Shown here one piece after another: positions 47,275 through 55,848 of a stretch of 64,000 nt of DNA. Each line of letters opens with the position of its first letter. Position 1 is the first letter of the stretch. A program made the position numbers and the translations under genes. The stretch is from NCBI GenBank assembly GCA_021769135.1, contig JAETTM010000008.1, positions 1 to 64,000 of the forward strand. Direction: 5' to 3'. The notes beneath the pieces are model-generated. The model had not been told where the DNA came from. It saw only the letters and a list, made by a program, of their open reading frames with translations, and made no database searches. This DNA is from Lachnospiraceae bacterium. Lineage in GTDB: Bacteria > Bacillota > Clostridia > Lachnospirales > Lachnospiraceae.

Positions 47275-48753
47275 TTATTCCGTCTGCCCTTCTTCAGGGC
47301 TATCCGGCGCCTCTTCCCCTTCTGTCTGGCCATCGGACGCTCCCTCGGGATTGTCCGGTATTTCTTCTCCGCCCTCCGTTCCCTGCTGTTCTCCAGATAT
47401 ATTATCTACCACATTGCCGTCCTGATCCACTCTGTTCCTATACTTTATCCTGTAAATCCTTTTCAGCGATTCATTGATGCGCTCTTCCGAAATGACACCG
47501 TCCTTCACCGCCGTCAGAACGCCTTCATATGCCATCTCAAAATTTTCAGGCATCAATATCATATCCGCCCCCGCTTTAAGAGCCATCACCGCCGCCTCAT
47601 CCGCACTGTAATATTCCGTGATTGCCGACATATTCATGGCATCGGTGATAATGATTCCATTATAGCCCAGTTCGCCCCTCAGCCAGTTCGTCACTACCTC
47701 TTCCGACAAAGAGCAAGGCGTATTATCCCCTATCACACCGGGGATGGAAACATGGCCTACCATTATCATATGCGCCCCCGCATCGATTCCCGAACGGAAT
47801 GGAATGAATTCCGAAGCCCTTAAATCGTCCAAAGACTTCTCCAATGCAGCCATGCCTTCGTGGGTATCCTCTGCCGCCGCCCCAATTCCGGGGAAATGCT
47901 TTAAGCAGGAACTAATTCCCGTGTCCTGAAAACCGCCTACCGCAGCAGCCACCATATCACCCACCGCCCCGGGTTCCCCGCCGAAGGAACGCTTTCCTAT
48001 AGACGAAGCGGAAGCATCTGCCACCACATCCGCTACCGGCGCAAAATCCAGGTTGAACCCCAGTTCATACAAATAAGACGCTATTTCGGCGCCTGCATTA
48101 TAAGCGGCCATTGTGTCCCCAGACGCTCCAATATCCGCCATATCTCCCACTTCCGTCACTTCTATGCTGCTAGAGCCCACACGCCTTACCTCGCCCCCTT
48201 CTTCGTCCACCGCAAGGAATATGGGATATTTGCTCATCATCGCTGTTTTGGAAAGCATTTCTGTAAGCTGTTCCTTATCCTTTATATTCTGGCTAAAATA
48301 GACCAAGCCGCCCACTGCGTACTTATTTAGGGCCTCCTGAGTTCCTTCTCCCGCCGTTATCGCCGTTCCTACCCCCGTAATATCTTCAGGCGTCACAATA
48401 AACAGCCCCGCTACCCTGTCTTCCAAAGGCATCGGCGCTATTGCCGTTTCCACAATCTCTTCCAGCCAATCCACATCTTCCGCCGGAGCTTCCTCTATCG
48501 GCGCAGGCGGCTCCACCACCACATTTTCCTGTTCCGCCTGGGCTGCCGCTTCCTCCAGCTGGCGTTCCACTTCCTTCGCCTGCCTGCGCTCTGCAAGAAT
48601 GCCCATCAGCTTCCGGATGCCGAATATGGCCCCTACTACGACCGCCGCAAAAAAAATTATCACTGTTATGTAAGCTATGATCTGGTTCCTTATTCTTCTT
48701 CTCCGCCTATATAACCGTCTTTCATCAAATCCTCTTTCTCTGTTCTCTTTCAT
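47275..48753 (-). CDS. membrane-anchored GH3 beta-N-acetylhexosaminidase-like protein
   Basis: 492 residues. A basic N-terminus and one membrane helix (IIAYITVIIFFAAVVVGAIFGI) anchor the enzyme outside the cell. A Glu/Ala coiled region and Pro/Glu linker follow, then a NagZ-like GH3 barrel with FLAVDEEGGEVRR, KHFPGIG(5x)DTH (the general acid/base loop with Asp-His) and IITDAMNM, where Asp is the likely nucleophile. The C-terminus ends in a Glu/Gly/Asp-rich repetitive tail of about 45 residues. It may trim peptidoglycan fragments. The stop lies 17 bases from tRNA-Val, convergent with it. Confidence 0.9.
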   Translation of the reverse strand: MKENRERGFDERRLYRRRRRIRNQIIAYITVIIFFAAVVVGAIFGIRKLMGILAERRQAKEVERQLEEAAAQAEQENVVVEPPAPIEEAPAEDVDWLEEIVETAIAPMPLEDRVAGLFIVTPEDITGVGTAITAGEGTQEALNKYAVGGLVYFSQNIKDKEQLTEMLSKTAMMSKYPIFLAVDEEGGEVRRVGSSSIEVTEVGDMADIGASGDTMAAYNAGAEIASYLYELGFNLDFAPVADVVADASASSIGKRSFGGEPGAVGDMVAAAVGGFQDTGISSCLKHFPGIGAAAEDTHEGMAALEKSLDDLRASEFIPFRSGIDAGAHMIMVGHVSIPGVIGDNTPCSLSEEVVTNWLRGELGYNGIIITDAMNMSAITEYYSADEAAVMALKAGADMILMPENFEMAYEGVLTAVKDGVISEERINESLKRIYRIKYRNRVDQDGNVVDNISGEQQGTEGGEEIPDNPEGASDGQTEGEEAPDSPEEGQTE

Positions 48754-49619
48754 ATCCTACCCCGTACAAACAATATATAGCTTATCATAACCCATTTCCA
48801 TAAAAATTTCCACATCTATTTCTACAAAAGCAAACATAAACTCTCAAAACCGCAAATTCGCTGCCCCAATTTCGGCACCACGCAAAGAGGATACTAATCA
48901 TTTCGATTAATATCCTCTTTTATACTATACTATCCAATGGCCTATACCTCCGTCTTCTAGTTTTTCTTTATGCAGTTGTTATTCATTTTTCTCTTTCGTA
49001 CCCTTTCCATTTCTCCCTTGTACTGCCTGTACTGTAACGGCTGATAATTCATTTCCGGATTCTTTTGCAATCCTTCGTATTATCTTCTGTTCCTCGCTAC
49101 TTCTTCTTATGTACTCGACTACGAATTCTTTTCTTTTGTTTATCCATTCTTTCGTATCTCAAATGAATAAATTAATTTACGTTTTCGGTGGTCCGTACCT
49201 CGCTTTCTTTTGTATTTTTATCTATGTGAATTTCTTTTGTATGAACTTATTATAATATGCCATTTTTAATTTGTCAACACTTTTTTTCAAAAAAAACTAT
49301 TTTTTTTCAATTTATTTTATATTTCTACAAATTACAAGCATTATTTTCCTTTTTAGACAAAATATTACATTTTCAATTCGGTTTCAGCCATAAATTTTCA
49401 GTTTATTATATATATTTTTTATATTCTTCATTCAATTTATTCTCTTTCCGTAAACCCTTCGATATCAATGAACTTATTTCCAAGAGCCTATTGGTAAAAT
49501 AATCAAAAAAAATTTCACTCTACCCTATAAATGTTGTATAATAAAGAAAGAGTTGGCCCAGCGGCTAATTCTGTCGGTCAAACATAGCCAAACCCAAAAT
49601 TTAAAGGAGAGTCAATCCT
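48754..49619. other. 866-bp AT/pyrimidine-rich intergenic region
   Basis: A hairpin (AAAGAGGATA / TATCCTCTTTT arms) lies at about 48884-48922. On the minus strand 48979-49158 is an open stretch of 59 codons ending KEKNE without any ATG, GTG or TTG near its 5' end, perhaps a gene remnant. From 49200 to 49500 the sequence is strongly AT-rich with no ORF. A promoter-like TATAAT at 49537-49542 precedes the next plus-strand gene. Confidence 0.4.
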
Positions 49620-50720
49620 ATGATTTCTAATCCTTTTTTAAAAGAAGGCGTCCTTGGTACGAATGCTTCCATCAATAAATTAATCATAGCGAAAATGCCG
49701 GAATGCTCCGTTACCCAGACCCTAACCGGAAAAAGCGCCCAGGAGATTTTTTCCACAGATTTATTGATTCAGGAAATAAAAAATTCCGCAAATCAGCTGC
49801 AGATAGATATTTCCTCCCTGGAAGAAAAGTCGCTCCCACTCTATCTGGAAAGCTGTCTGGAGAGCGAAGATTCCAATGTCCGGGCGGCTGCTCACAGTAT
49901 CATGAAGCTTTTCGGGGAACGGCTCGCCGTCATCCTCCTTTGCCTGAAAGAGGGTTCGCCAGAAAATCGCAAGGCCCGGAGCGATTGGACTGATGAGGAA
50001 TGGGATTACTGGCATTCCCTGCAGCATGTCATACTGGTAGGAGGGCTGGCCAGCCCTCCCCTGGGCGAACAGCTGAAATATTACGTGGAGCGGGTATTCC
50101 TTTCCTCGGGCAAACATCCCTACACCATTATCCTGGGCAGGGATTCCACTTATGCAGGCCTGCGGGGATGCACCACATATCTGGAAGAGATACCGCCCTA
50201 TCAAGTAAACCTTATCTTCGATTACGGACAAAGTTTTATTAAAAGAAGTTATGCGATTATGGACGGGAAAAGGGTCAGGGATATCGTTATTTTAGGAAAA
50301 ACCTTATCCAAACACGTGGAATGGGATATTCAGGATGCCGATTTGGAAAAAGAAGAAGCGCTGGCGTTAAACCGCTACTTTCTGGAAACCATCACCCGTA
50401 CTGTATACGAAGTAGAAAATCGCGGGCTGATAATACATCCCCACATCATTTTAAGCATTGCCAACTATGTAAAAAACGGGGTCATTGCCAACCGGGGCGG
50501 CTATGGGAAATTACGTCTCATCGCACCCAATTATGCGGAATACCTTTCCCAGCAGTTAATGGGAAATCTTGGCAGGAACTATTCTTTTACCATGCTCCAT
50601 GACGGAACCGCCATGGCTGCCGGATATGCCGACTATGCCAATTCCGTGTGCATTTCTCTAGGCACTGCATTCGGCGTAGGCTTCCCGGCCCATTGCCCTG
50701 TAAGCCAAATAGAAACTTGA
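49620..50720 (+). CDS. hexokinase/ROK-like (ASKHA) protein, apparently circularly permuted
   Basis: 366 residues, not assignable to a named enzyme. Three ASKHA-type motifs are visible but in unusual order. An adenosine-motif-like HVILVGGLASPPLGEQLKYYV with ILGRDSTYAGLRG comes first (136-184). A phosphate-1-like NLIFDYGQSFIKRSY follows (197-211), then a phosphate-2-like LHDGTAMAAGYAD with SLGTAFGVGF (327-355). Canonical hexokinases run phosphate-1, phosphate-2, adenosine. The ribosome site is AAAGGAGAGTCAATCCT. It is 15 bases upstream of the LUD gene. A sugar-kinase or regulatory ATPase role is inference. Confidence 0.6.
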   Translation: MISNPFLKEGVLGTNASINKLIIAKMPECSVTQTLTGKSAQEIFSTDLLIQEIKNSANQLQIDISSLEEKSLPLYLESCLESEDSNVRAAAHSIMKLFGERLAVILLCLKEGSPENRKARSDWTDEEWDYWHSLQHVILVGGLASPPLGEQLKYYVERVFLSSGKHPYTIILGRDSTYAGLRGCTTYLEEIPPYQVNLIFDYGQSFIKRSYAIMDGKRVRDIVILGKTLSKHVEWDIQDADLEKEEALALNRYFLETITRTVYEVENRGLIIHPHIILSIANYVKNGVIANRGGYGKLRLIAPNYAEYLSQQLMGNLGRNYSFTMLHDGTAMAAGYADYANSVCISLGTAFGVGFPAHCPVSQIET

Positions 50721-50735
50721 ACAGGAGGATTCATT

Positions 50736-51371
50736 ATGACACACAGACAGGCTGCCTTTGCATCGGCAGCAAAAACCATTATTGAAAACCTGGAAAAAAG
50801 AGGAATGGAGGGCTATTTTTTTGAGGATTCCGCATCCTGTACCGATGCTATTCTCGCCTCCATCCCGGAAGGCAGCAGCATATCCTGGGGCGGAAGCGCA
50901 TCCGTCAAGGAATCCGGGCTGATGGAAAAAATCAAAGAGGGGAATTATGAGCTCATCGACTTTTTCAGCACTTCCGACCCCGGCGAACGGAAAAAATTAT
51001 ATGCCAGGGCAGTGTTGGCCGACTATTATCTTATGAGTTCCAACGCGGTAACTTTCGATGGAGAGCTGATTAATATTGACGGCCGCGGGAACCGGGTTGC
51101 CTGCCTGATTCATGGGCCGGAGAACGTCATTATGGTAGTAGGGATGAACAAAATCGTCTCCGATGTCAACGCCGGCATTGACAGGGCCCGCAATTTTGCA
51201 GCCCCTCCTAACGCCAAACGTTTAACACGCCAGACCCCCTGCTATGCAACCGGACGCTGCGGCGACTGCCTTTCCCCCGACTGCATGTGCAACCAAATCG
51301 TCATCACCAGAAGAAGCGGCATTAAAGGAAGGATTAAAGTATATTTTATCGCGGAGGATTTAGGATACTAA
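50736..51371 (+). CDS. LUD-domain protein (LutC/YkgG-like, DUF162)
   Basis: 211 residues. ISWGGSASVKESGLMEKIKEG, YLMSSNAVTFDGELINIDGRGNRVA and HGPENVIMVVGMNKIV are the hallmark LUD-domain segments. A C-terminal cysteine group CGDCLSPDCMCNQ, together with the Cys in TPCYATGRCG, suggests a metal or Fe-S site. The family includes lactate-utilisation subunits, but the LutA/LutB partners are absent, so the function is uncertain. Ribosome site AGGAGGATTCATT. Co-transcribed with the hexokinase-like gene. Confidence 0.88.
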   Translation: MTHRQAAFASAAKTIIENLEKRGMEGYFFEDSASCTDAILASIPEGSSISWGGSASVKESGLMEKIKEGNYELIDFFSTSDPGERKKLYARAVLADYYLMSSNAVTFDGELINIDGRGNRVACLIHGPENVIMVVGMNKIVSDVNAGIDRARNFAAPPNAKRLTRQTPCYATGRCGDCLSPDCMCNQIVITRRSGIKGRIKVYFIAEDLGY

Positions 51372-51419
51372 AGCAAGAAGGTTTGCGGTGTTCAACGCTG
51401 CGGCGTAATTTCCTATAAC

Positions 51420-51470
51420 GATTCGGGTGCCAAAAGCCCTCCATGGACCGGAGCTTTTGACACCCGAATC
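51420..51470. terminator. bidirectional terminator between LUD gene and glyA
   Basis: GATTCGGGTG with CCAAAAGC pairs with GCTTTTGA and CACCCGAATC around a 15-base loop. It is shared by convergent genes; the T-tracts are short on both strands. Confidence 0.65.
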
Positions 51471-51494
51471 ATTATAGCTTCATTCGGTTAAAAC

Positions 51495-52733
51495 TCAAAT
51501 CAACGGGTATTTATCCGTCAGTTCCTGTACGATTGCCCTGGCTTCGGGTATCTTTTCCTCCCCGCCTTTAATGACAAGAGCGATTGCTTCCGCAATCCTG
51601 TCCATATCCTCCACACCCATACCGCGCGAGGTCACTGCAGGAGTTCCTAGTCGGATTCCGCTTGTAACAAAAGGCGATTTGGGGTCATTGGGAATCGTAT
51701 TTTTATTGGCCGTAATATGCGCTTCATCCAAAAGCTTCTCCACCGCTTTTCCTGTAAGCCCATAATTGGTCAAATCCACCAGCATCAGATGATTGTCCGT
51801 GCCGCCGGATACGATTTTGATATCCCGTTCCAACAGGCCCTTGCAAAGCGCCTGCGCATTGTCCACAATCCCCTTCTGGTACGCCTTGAATTCATCGCTT
51901 AAAGCCTCCTTAAAGCAAACCGCTTTCGCCGCAATCACGTGCATCAGAGGCCCCCCTTGTATGCCGGGGAAAATAGCCTTGTTGAAATTATACTTATCCG
52001 CCGCTTCCTGATTGCATAAAATCAAGCCGCCGCGGGGGCCCCTCAATGTTTTATGGGTAGTTGTGGTAACCACATCCGCATAAGGAATCGGGCTGGGATG
52101 CAGGCCTGCTGCCACAAGGCCGGCAATATGGGCCATATCCACCATCAACACAGCCCCAACTTCATCGGCCACTTCCCTGAATTTCTTAAAATCTATCGTC
52201 CTCGCATAGGCAGAAGCCCCTGCAATAATCATCTTTGGTTTCGCTTCTACTGCGATTTCCCGCAGTTTTTCATAATCGATAAAACCCTCGTCATTCACCC
52301 CATAAGGTACTATCTTAAAATATTTTCCGGAAATATTCACCGGGCTTCCGTGAGTCAAATGCCCGCCATGATCCAGGTTCATCCCCATAATCGTATCCCC
52401 AGGGGTGCATACTGCAAACTGCACTGCCAAGTTGGCCTGTGCGCCCGAATGAGGCTGTACGTTGGCATAGTCGCAGCCAAACAGTTCCTTCGCCCTGTCA
52501 ATCGCCAGATTTTCCACCACATCCACACACTCGCAGCCGCCATAATACCTTTTTCCCGGATAACCTTCCGCATACTTGTTTGTCAGCGGGCTTCCCATCG
52601 CCGCCATAACCGCCTTGCTCACCCAGTTCTCCGATGCAATCAGCTCAATATGGCTGTTCTGCCTGTCCTGCTCGTCCACAATCGCCTGTGCAATCTCCGG
52701 GTCTACTTTTTTTACCTCGTCTAATGAATACAT
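51495..52733 (-). CDS. glyA: serine hydroxymethyltransferase
   Basis: 412 residues. PLP enzyme that interconverts serine and glycine while charging tetrahydrofolate with a one-carbon unit. PLP-binding Lys lies in [18 protein letters not shown]. Other signatures are [31 protein letters not shown] and [14 protein letters not shown]. Start at 52733 follows GGAGGATATGGA; an upstream in-frame extension has no ribosome site. Monocistronic with its own promoter and terminator. Confidence 0.98.
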   Translation of the reverse strand: MYSLDEVKKVDPEIAQAIVDEQDRQNSHIELIASENWVSKAVMAAMGSPLTNKYAEGYPGKRYYGGCECVDVVENLAIDRAKELFGCDYANVQPHSGAQANLAVQFAVCTPGDTIMGMNLDHGGHLTHGSPVNISGKYFKIVPYGVNDEGFIDYEKLREIAVEAKPKMIIAGASAYARTIDFKKFREVADEVGAVLMVDMAHIAGLVAAGLHPSPIPYADVVTTTTHKTLRGPRGGLILCNQEAADKYNFNKAIFPGIQGGPLMHVIAAKAVCFKEALSDEFKAYQKGIVDNAQALCKGLLERDIKIVSGGTDNHLMLVDLTNYGLTGKAVEKLLDEAHITANKNTIPNDPKSPFVTSGIRLGTPAVTSRGMGVEDMDRIAEAIALVIKGGEEKIPEARAIVQELTDKYPLI

Positions 52734-52792
52734 TCCATATCCTCCGTTTCCTTTTTCCTGCCGTCTCCTACACACATATTTCAGCGCAATTC

Positions 52793-52821
52793 ATTATACC
52801 ACACTTCTCTCTATATGAAAA
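52793..52821 (-). promoter_or_regulatory. glyA promoter
   Basis: On the minus strand TTTTCA (52821-52816) and TATAAT (52798-52793) are 17 bases apart, about 60 bases before the glyA start. No riboswitch-like structure is seen in the short leader. Confidence 0.6.
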
Positions 52822-52898
52822 CTATGGAAAAATCTATTCCTAAAGGTATATTTAAAAATAATTAAGAATTTTTTTCCCTTTATATATAGGAACTATTC

Positions 52899-52927
52899 TT
52901 TACATCATGTTAAAATACTGCTAAAAT
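52899..52927 (+). promoter_or_regulatory. promoter of the lipid kinase gene
   Basis: TTTACA (52899-52904) and TAAAAT (52922-52927) are 17 bases apart, about 90 bases before the start codon. Confidence 0.55.
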
Positions 52928-53015
52928 GATGGATGGTTAAAGAGACGGCAATATACGAAAGATTTGCCGCTGCTAAGCCCCTCATGGGAAAAGCAGGGCG
53001 GAAATGAGGATTTTT

Positions 53016-53993
53016 ATGTATTACGTAATTGTCAACCCGGCTTCCAAGTCCGGCCAGGGGCGGACTATTTGGCAGCGTTTGAAAAAAATATTCGAAGAAA
53101 AGAAGGTTCCCTATAAGGTCCTTTTCACGAAAGGGGCCGGGCATGTGACCAAAGCGGTGGCGAAATTGATGGACTTGGAAGATAAAGGGAAAGAAAAAGC
53201 GCCCGTCAAACTGATTATCCTGGGCGGCGACGGTACGATGAACGAGGCCCTTCAGGGAATCCGGGATTTCGATAAAATCCTTCTAGGCTACATCCCTACC
53301 GGCTCCAGCAACGATTTGGCCAGGGATTTACGTCTCCCAAAGAATCCGGCAATCATTCTCCGAACCATCCTGGAAGGAAAACATGTGCGCACTATGGATT
53401 TGGGGCTGCTTACATATATCGACATGTCGGGGGAACGCTCCAGGCTGAAAGCCAGGACCATATCCGACAAAAGATTTTTTGCGGTCAGCAGCGGAATCGG
53501 CTTCGATGCCGCGGTATGCGAGGAAGCCAATTCCTCCCGCTTTAAAAAACTGCTGAATAAGCTAAGGCTTGGAAAGCTCACCTATCTTGCCATCGCCTTG
53601 CGCCAGCTTATCGCCGCCAAATCCGTTTCCTGTGACATTTATCTGGATTCGGAAAAGAAGCCAATCCATGTGAACCGGTTTTTATTCACCGCATTCATGA
53701 TACATAAATATGAAGGCGGGGGCTTCCAGTTCTGTCCTATGGCGGATTCCTGTGACGGCAAATTGGATTTATGCGTTGTGGGAAGTATTCCCAAGCCGGT
53801 CATACTGGCCGCGCTCCCTACCGCATATTTCGGAAAGCATTATGCGTTTTCCGCCATTAAGCATTATAAAGCCGAGAAAGTAACCTTCCATACGTCCATT
53901 CCGTTATGGGTGCATACCGATGGCGAAGTTTACATAAAGTCAAATTGCATCACCGTTTCCTGCCTGCAGCAGAAAATCCGGCTGATGATGTAA
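53016..53993 (+). CDS. diacylglycerol kinase-family lipid kinase (YegS/DgkB-like)
   Basis: About 325 residues. NPASKSGQG opens the catalytic domain, LGGDGTMNEALQG is the nucleotide-binding signature and YIPTGSSNDLARDLRL is the conserved second motif. A beta-rich C-terminal domain follows. Phosphorylates diacylglycerol or a related lipid at the membrane surface. The ATG at 53016 follows GAGGATTTTT; an ATG four codons upstream overlaps the Shine-Dalgarno (twin-ATG leader). The PAP2-like phosphatase gene lies 103 bases downstream, consistent with a role in lipid turnover. Confidence 0.92.
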   Translation: MYYVIVNPASKSGQGRTIWQRLKKIFEEKKVPYKVLFTKGAGHVTKAVAKLMDLEDKGKEKAPVKLIILGGDGTMNEALQGIRDFDKILLGYIPTGSSNDLARDLRLPKNPAIILRTILEGKHVRTMDLGLLTYIDMSGERSRLKARTISDKRFFAVSSGIGFDAAVCEEANSSRFKKLLNKLRLGKLTYLAIALRQLIAAKSVSCDIYLDSEKKPIHVNRFLFTAFMIHKYEGGGFQFCPMADSCDGKLDLCVVGSIPKPVILAALPTAYFGKHYAFSAIKHYKAEKVTFHTSIPLWVHTDGEVYIKSNCITVSCLQQKIRLMM

Positions 53994-54096
53994 AATTATT
54001 TTGGAAATTTAGTGGATTTAGATTTATGGGGAAATATAAATATAGGGATTTATAAATAAAATTAATTATGAAACAGTGCAATACGGGAGGATTTCT

Positions 54097-54774
54097 ATGA
54101 AAAAATATGATTTAAGAAAATACAGGCATGCAATACCATTAATCATTTATGGCATTATTTATTTATCCTGGTTCATTTATCTGGAACAGAAAATCACTAA
54201 GGACTATCGGGTCATTCACGTAACCCTGGATGATTATATCCCGTTTTGCGAAGTATTTGTCGTTCCATATTTTTTGTGGTTTCTTTATGTTTCCGGAACG
54301 GTGGCCTATTTCTTTTTTAACGACAAAGACGATTATTTCAGGGCATGTATCTTTTTATTTACCGGGATGACTATTTTCCTGATTGTTTCCACTTTGTTCC
54401 CCAACGGCCATCATCTCCGCCCCCAGGTAATGCCCAGGGATAATGTTTTTACCTGGCTGGTATCCCGCCTTTACAGCACGGATACCCCCACCAACCTCTG
54501 GCCCAGCATACATGTGTATAATTCCCTGGGAGCGCACTTCGCTATTGTAAAAAGCAATAAGTTTTGCGGGGAACGTCCGATACGGGCCGCTTCCCTCCTG
54601 ATGTGCTTATCCATCATATTGTCCACCATGTTTATCAAACAGCACTCGGTGTTCGATGTGGTCACTGCATTTATCATGGCCGCCGTCATGTACGGGATTG
54701 TCTACAAATACGATATCCTGACTATGCACAGGCTGAGGGCAATGCGCAAAAAGGCGGCGCCCCAGATTAATTAA
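54097..54774 (+). CDS. PAP2-superfamily membrane phosphatase
   Basis: About 225 residues with roughly six membrane segments. The PAP2 acid-phosphatase signature is visible as NLWPSIHVYNSLGAHF, and the later HSVFDVVTAF supplies the second catalytic His and Asp. It probably acts on lipid phosphates such as phosphatidate or undecaprenyl pyrophosphate, or as a phosphatidylinositol-type transferase. The ATG at 54097 follows GGGAGGATTTCT. Its stop overlaps the 3' end of the convergent GT2 gene by eight bases. Confidence 0.87.
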   Translation: MKKYDLRKYRHAIPLIIYGIIYLSWFIYLEQKITKDYRVIHVTLDDYIPFCEVFVVPYFLWFLYVSGTVAYFFFNDKDDYFRACIFLFTGMTIFLIVSTLFPNGHHLRPQVMPRDNVFTWLVSRLYSTDTPTNLWPSIHVYNSLGAHFAIVKSNKFCGERPIRAASLLMCLSIILSTMFIKQHSVFDVVTAFIMAAVMYGIVYKYDILTMHRLRAMRKKAAPQIN

Positions 54775-55792
54775 ATTTGAAAAACCTCTGGCAAATCCGG
54801 TATCCTTCAATGGAAATCTTCCTGCCTCCTTTTCCTGGCAGATTCATGGAGTTTCCAAGGATACCGTAGCGGAGCCTTGTATAAAGGAGCCTGTCCTTTT
54901 GTTTGATATAACGCCACAGTTCCTTTTTTTTCTCCAGATGTTCTTCCGTTCCGCCTCGAATCAAAAGGATGGAAGAAACTGTAGTTATGATTTCCAGGTA
55001 ATTAGTCATATAATTGCGCATCTTTCGGCTGCCTTTCAGCTTCTGCTTATTTTCCACCATATAATCCACCATCATCTTGTTAACCTTAATCTGCTGGTCG
55101 ATTCGGGATATCATAATGGACTCATTTACGGACTGCCCCTCCCTCCCGATATAATAACGGTAAAAGTTCACGTCCAAGTAGTACATATTCCTTACATAAG
55201 GCAAAGGCTCGAACACGAAAAGGTTATCTACATAAAATGTATTTTCCGGCAGTTTCAGCCCGCACTCTTGCAGCAATTTCGTTCTGAATATAACCGAATG
55301 CATCAAAATATACTGTCCCTTGTGAAAATGCCTGACCTGGTTCCATGTGAAGATTTCGTCTCTCGGCAAAGCATGGCGGTAACGCATCACCTTATTCTTC
55401 TTCTCTCCCTGCTTTTCATATACAAAATTGCTAATCAGCATGTCCAGAACCTTTTCCCCACCTGCCATTTCTTTCAGAAGCTCCAGGATTTTCAGGTATT
55501 CGCTTTCCTTTACCCAGTCATCGCTGTCCACTACCTTGAAGAACAGCCCGGCAGCATTTTCTATCCCCGCATTAACAGCGGAGCCATGCCCGCCGTTTTC
55601 CTTGTGAATCGCTTTTACAATGGATGGGTAATCCGCCGCATACCGATCCGCAATTTCCGCCGTCCTATCCTTTGAACCGTCATCCACAATGAGCAGTTCC
55701 ACCTCTTCCCCTCCGGCCAGCAGGGAATCTATACATTTTTCCATATAGTTTTCTGAATTATAACATGGTATCGTCACTGTCAGTAATTTCAT
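54767..55792 (-). CDS. family 2 glycosyltransferase
   Basis: 341 residues, GT-A fold. TVTIPCYNSENYMEKCIDSLL opens the nucleotide-sugar binding region, IVDDGSKDRTAEIA follows, and the metal-binding DXD equivalent is VVDSDDWV. No strong membrane segment, so it is probably a cytoplasmic or peripheral enzyme making a surface polysaccharide or glycolipid. The start lies in a twin-ATG leader variant (ATGGAGAAAAAATG, out of frame). Donor and acceptor unknown. Confidence 0.9.
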   Translation of the reverse strand: MKLLTVTIPCYNSENYMEKCIDSLLAGGEEVELLIVDDGSKDRTAEIADRYAADYPSIVKAIHKENGGHGSAVNAGIENAAGLFFKVVDSDDWVKESEYLKILELLKEMAGGEKVLDMLISNFVYEKQGEKKNKVMRYRHALPRDEIFTWNQVRHFHKGQYILMHSVIFRTKLLQECGLKLPENTFYVDNLFVFEPLPYVRNMYYLDVNFYRYYIGREGQSVNESIMISRIDQQIKVNKMMVDYMVENKQKLKGSRKMRNYMTNYLEIITTVSSILLIRGGTEEHLEKKKELWRYIKQKDRLLYTRLRYGILGNSMNLPGKGGRKISIEGYRICQRFFKFN

Positions 55793-55848
55793 TTTTTCTC
55801 CATTTCTGCATGGCTTTTCACGCCAAAATCATTTTTGTTAGTATATTT

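Noticed and set aside
49620-50720. Ordinary ROK kinase or hexokinase
   Set aside because: The N-terminal DxGGT-type motif is absent at its usual place and motif order is reversed, so a standard assignment would mislead.
50736-51371. LutABC lactate utilisation operon
   Set aside because: Only a single LUD protein is present; no LutA or LutB iron-sulphur subunits are adjacent.
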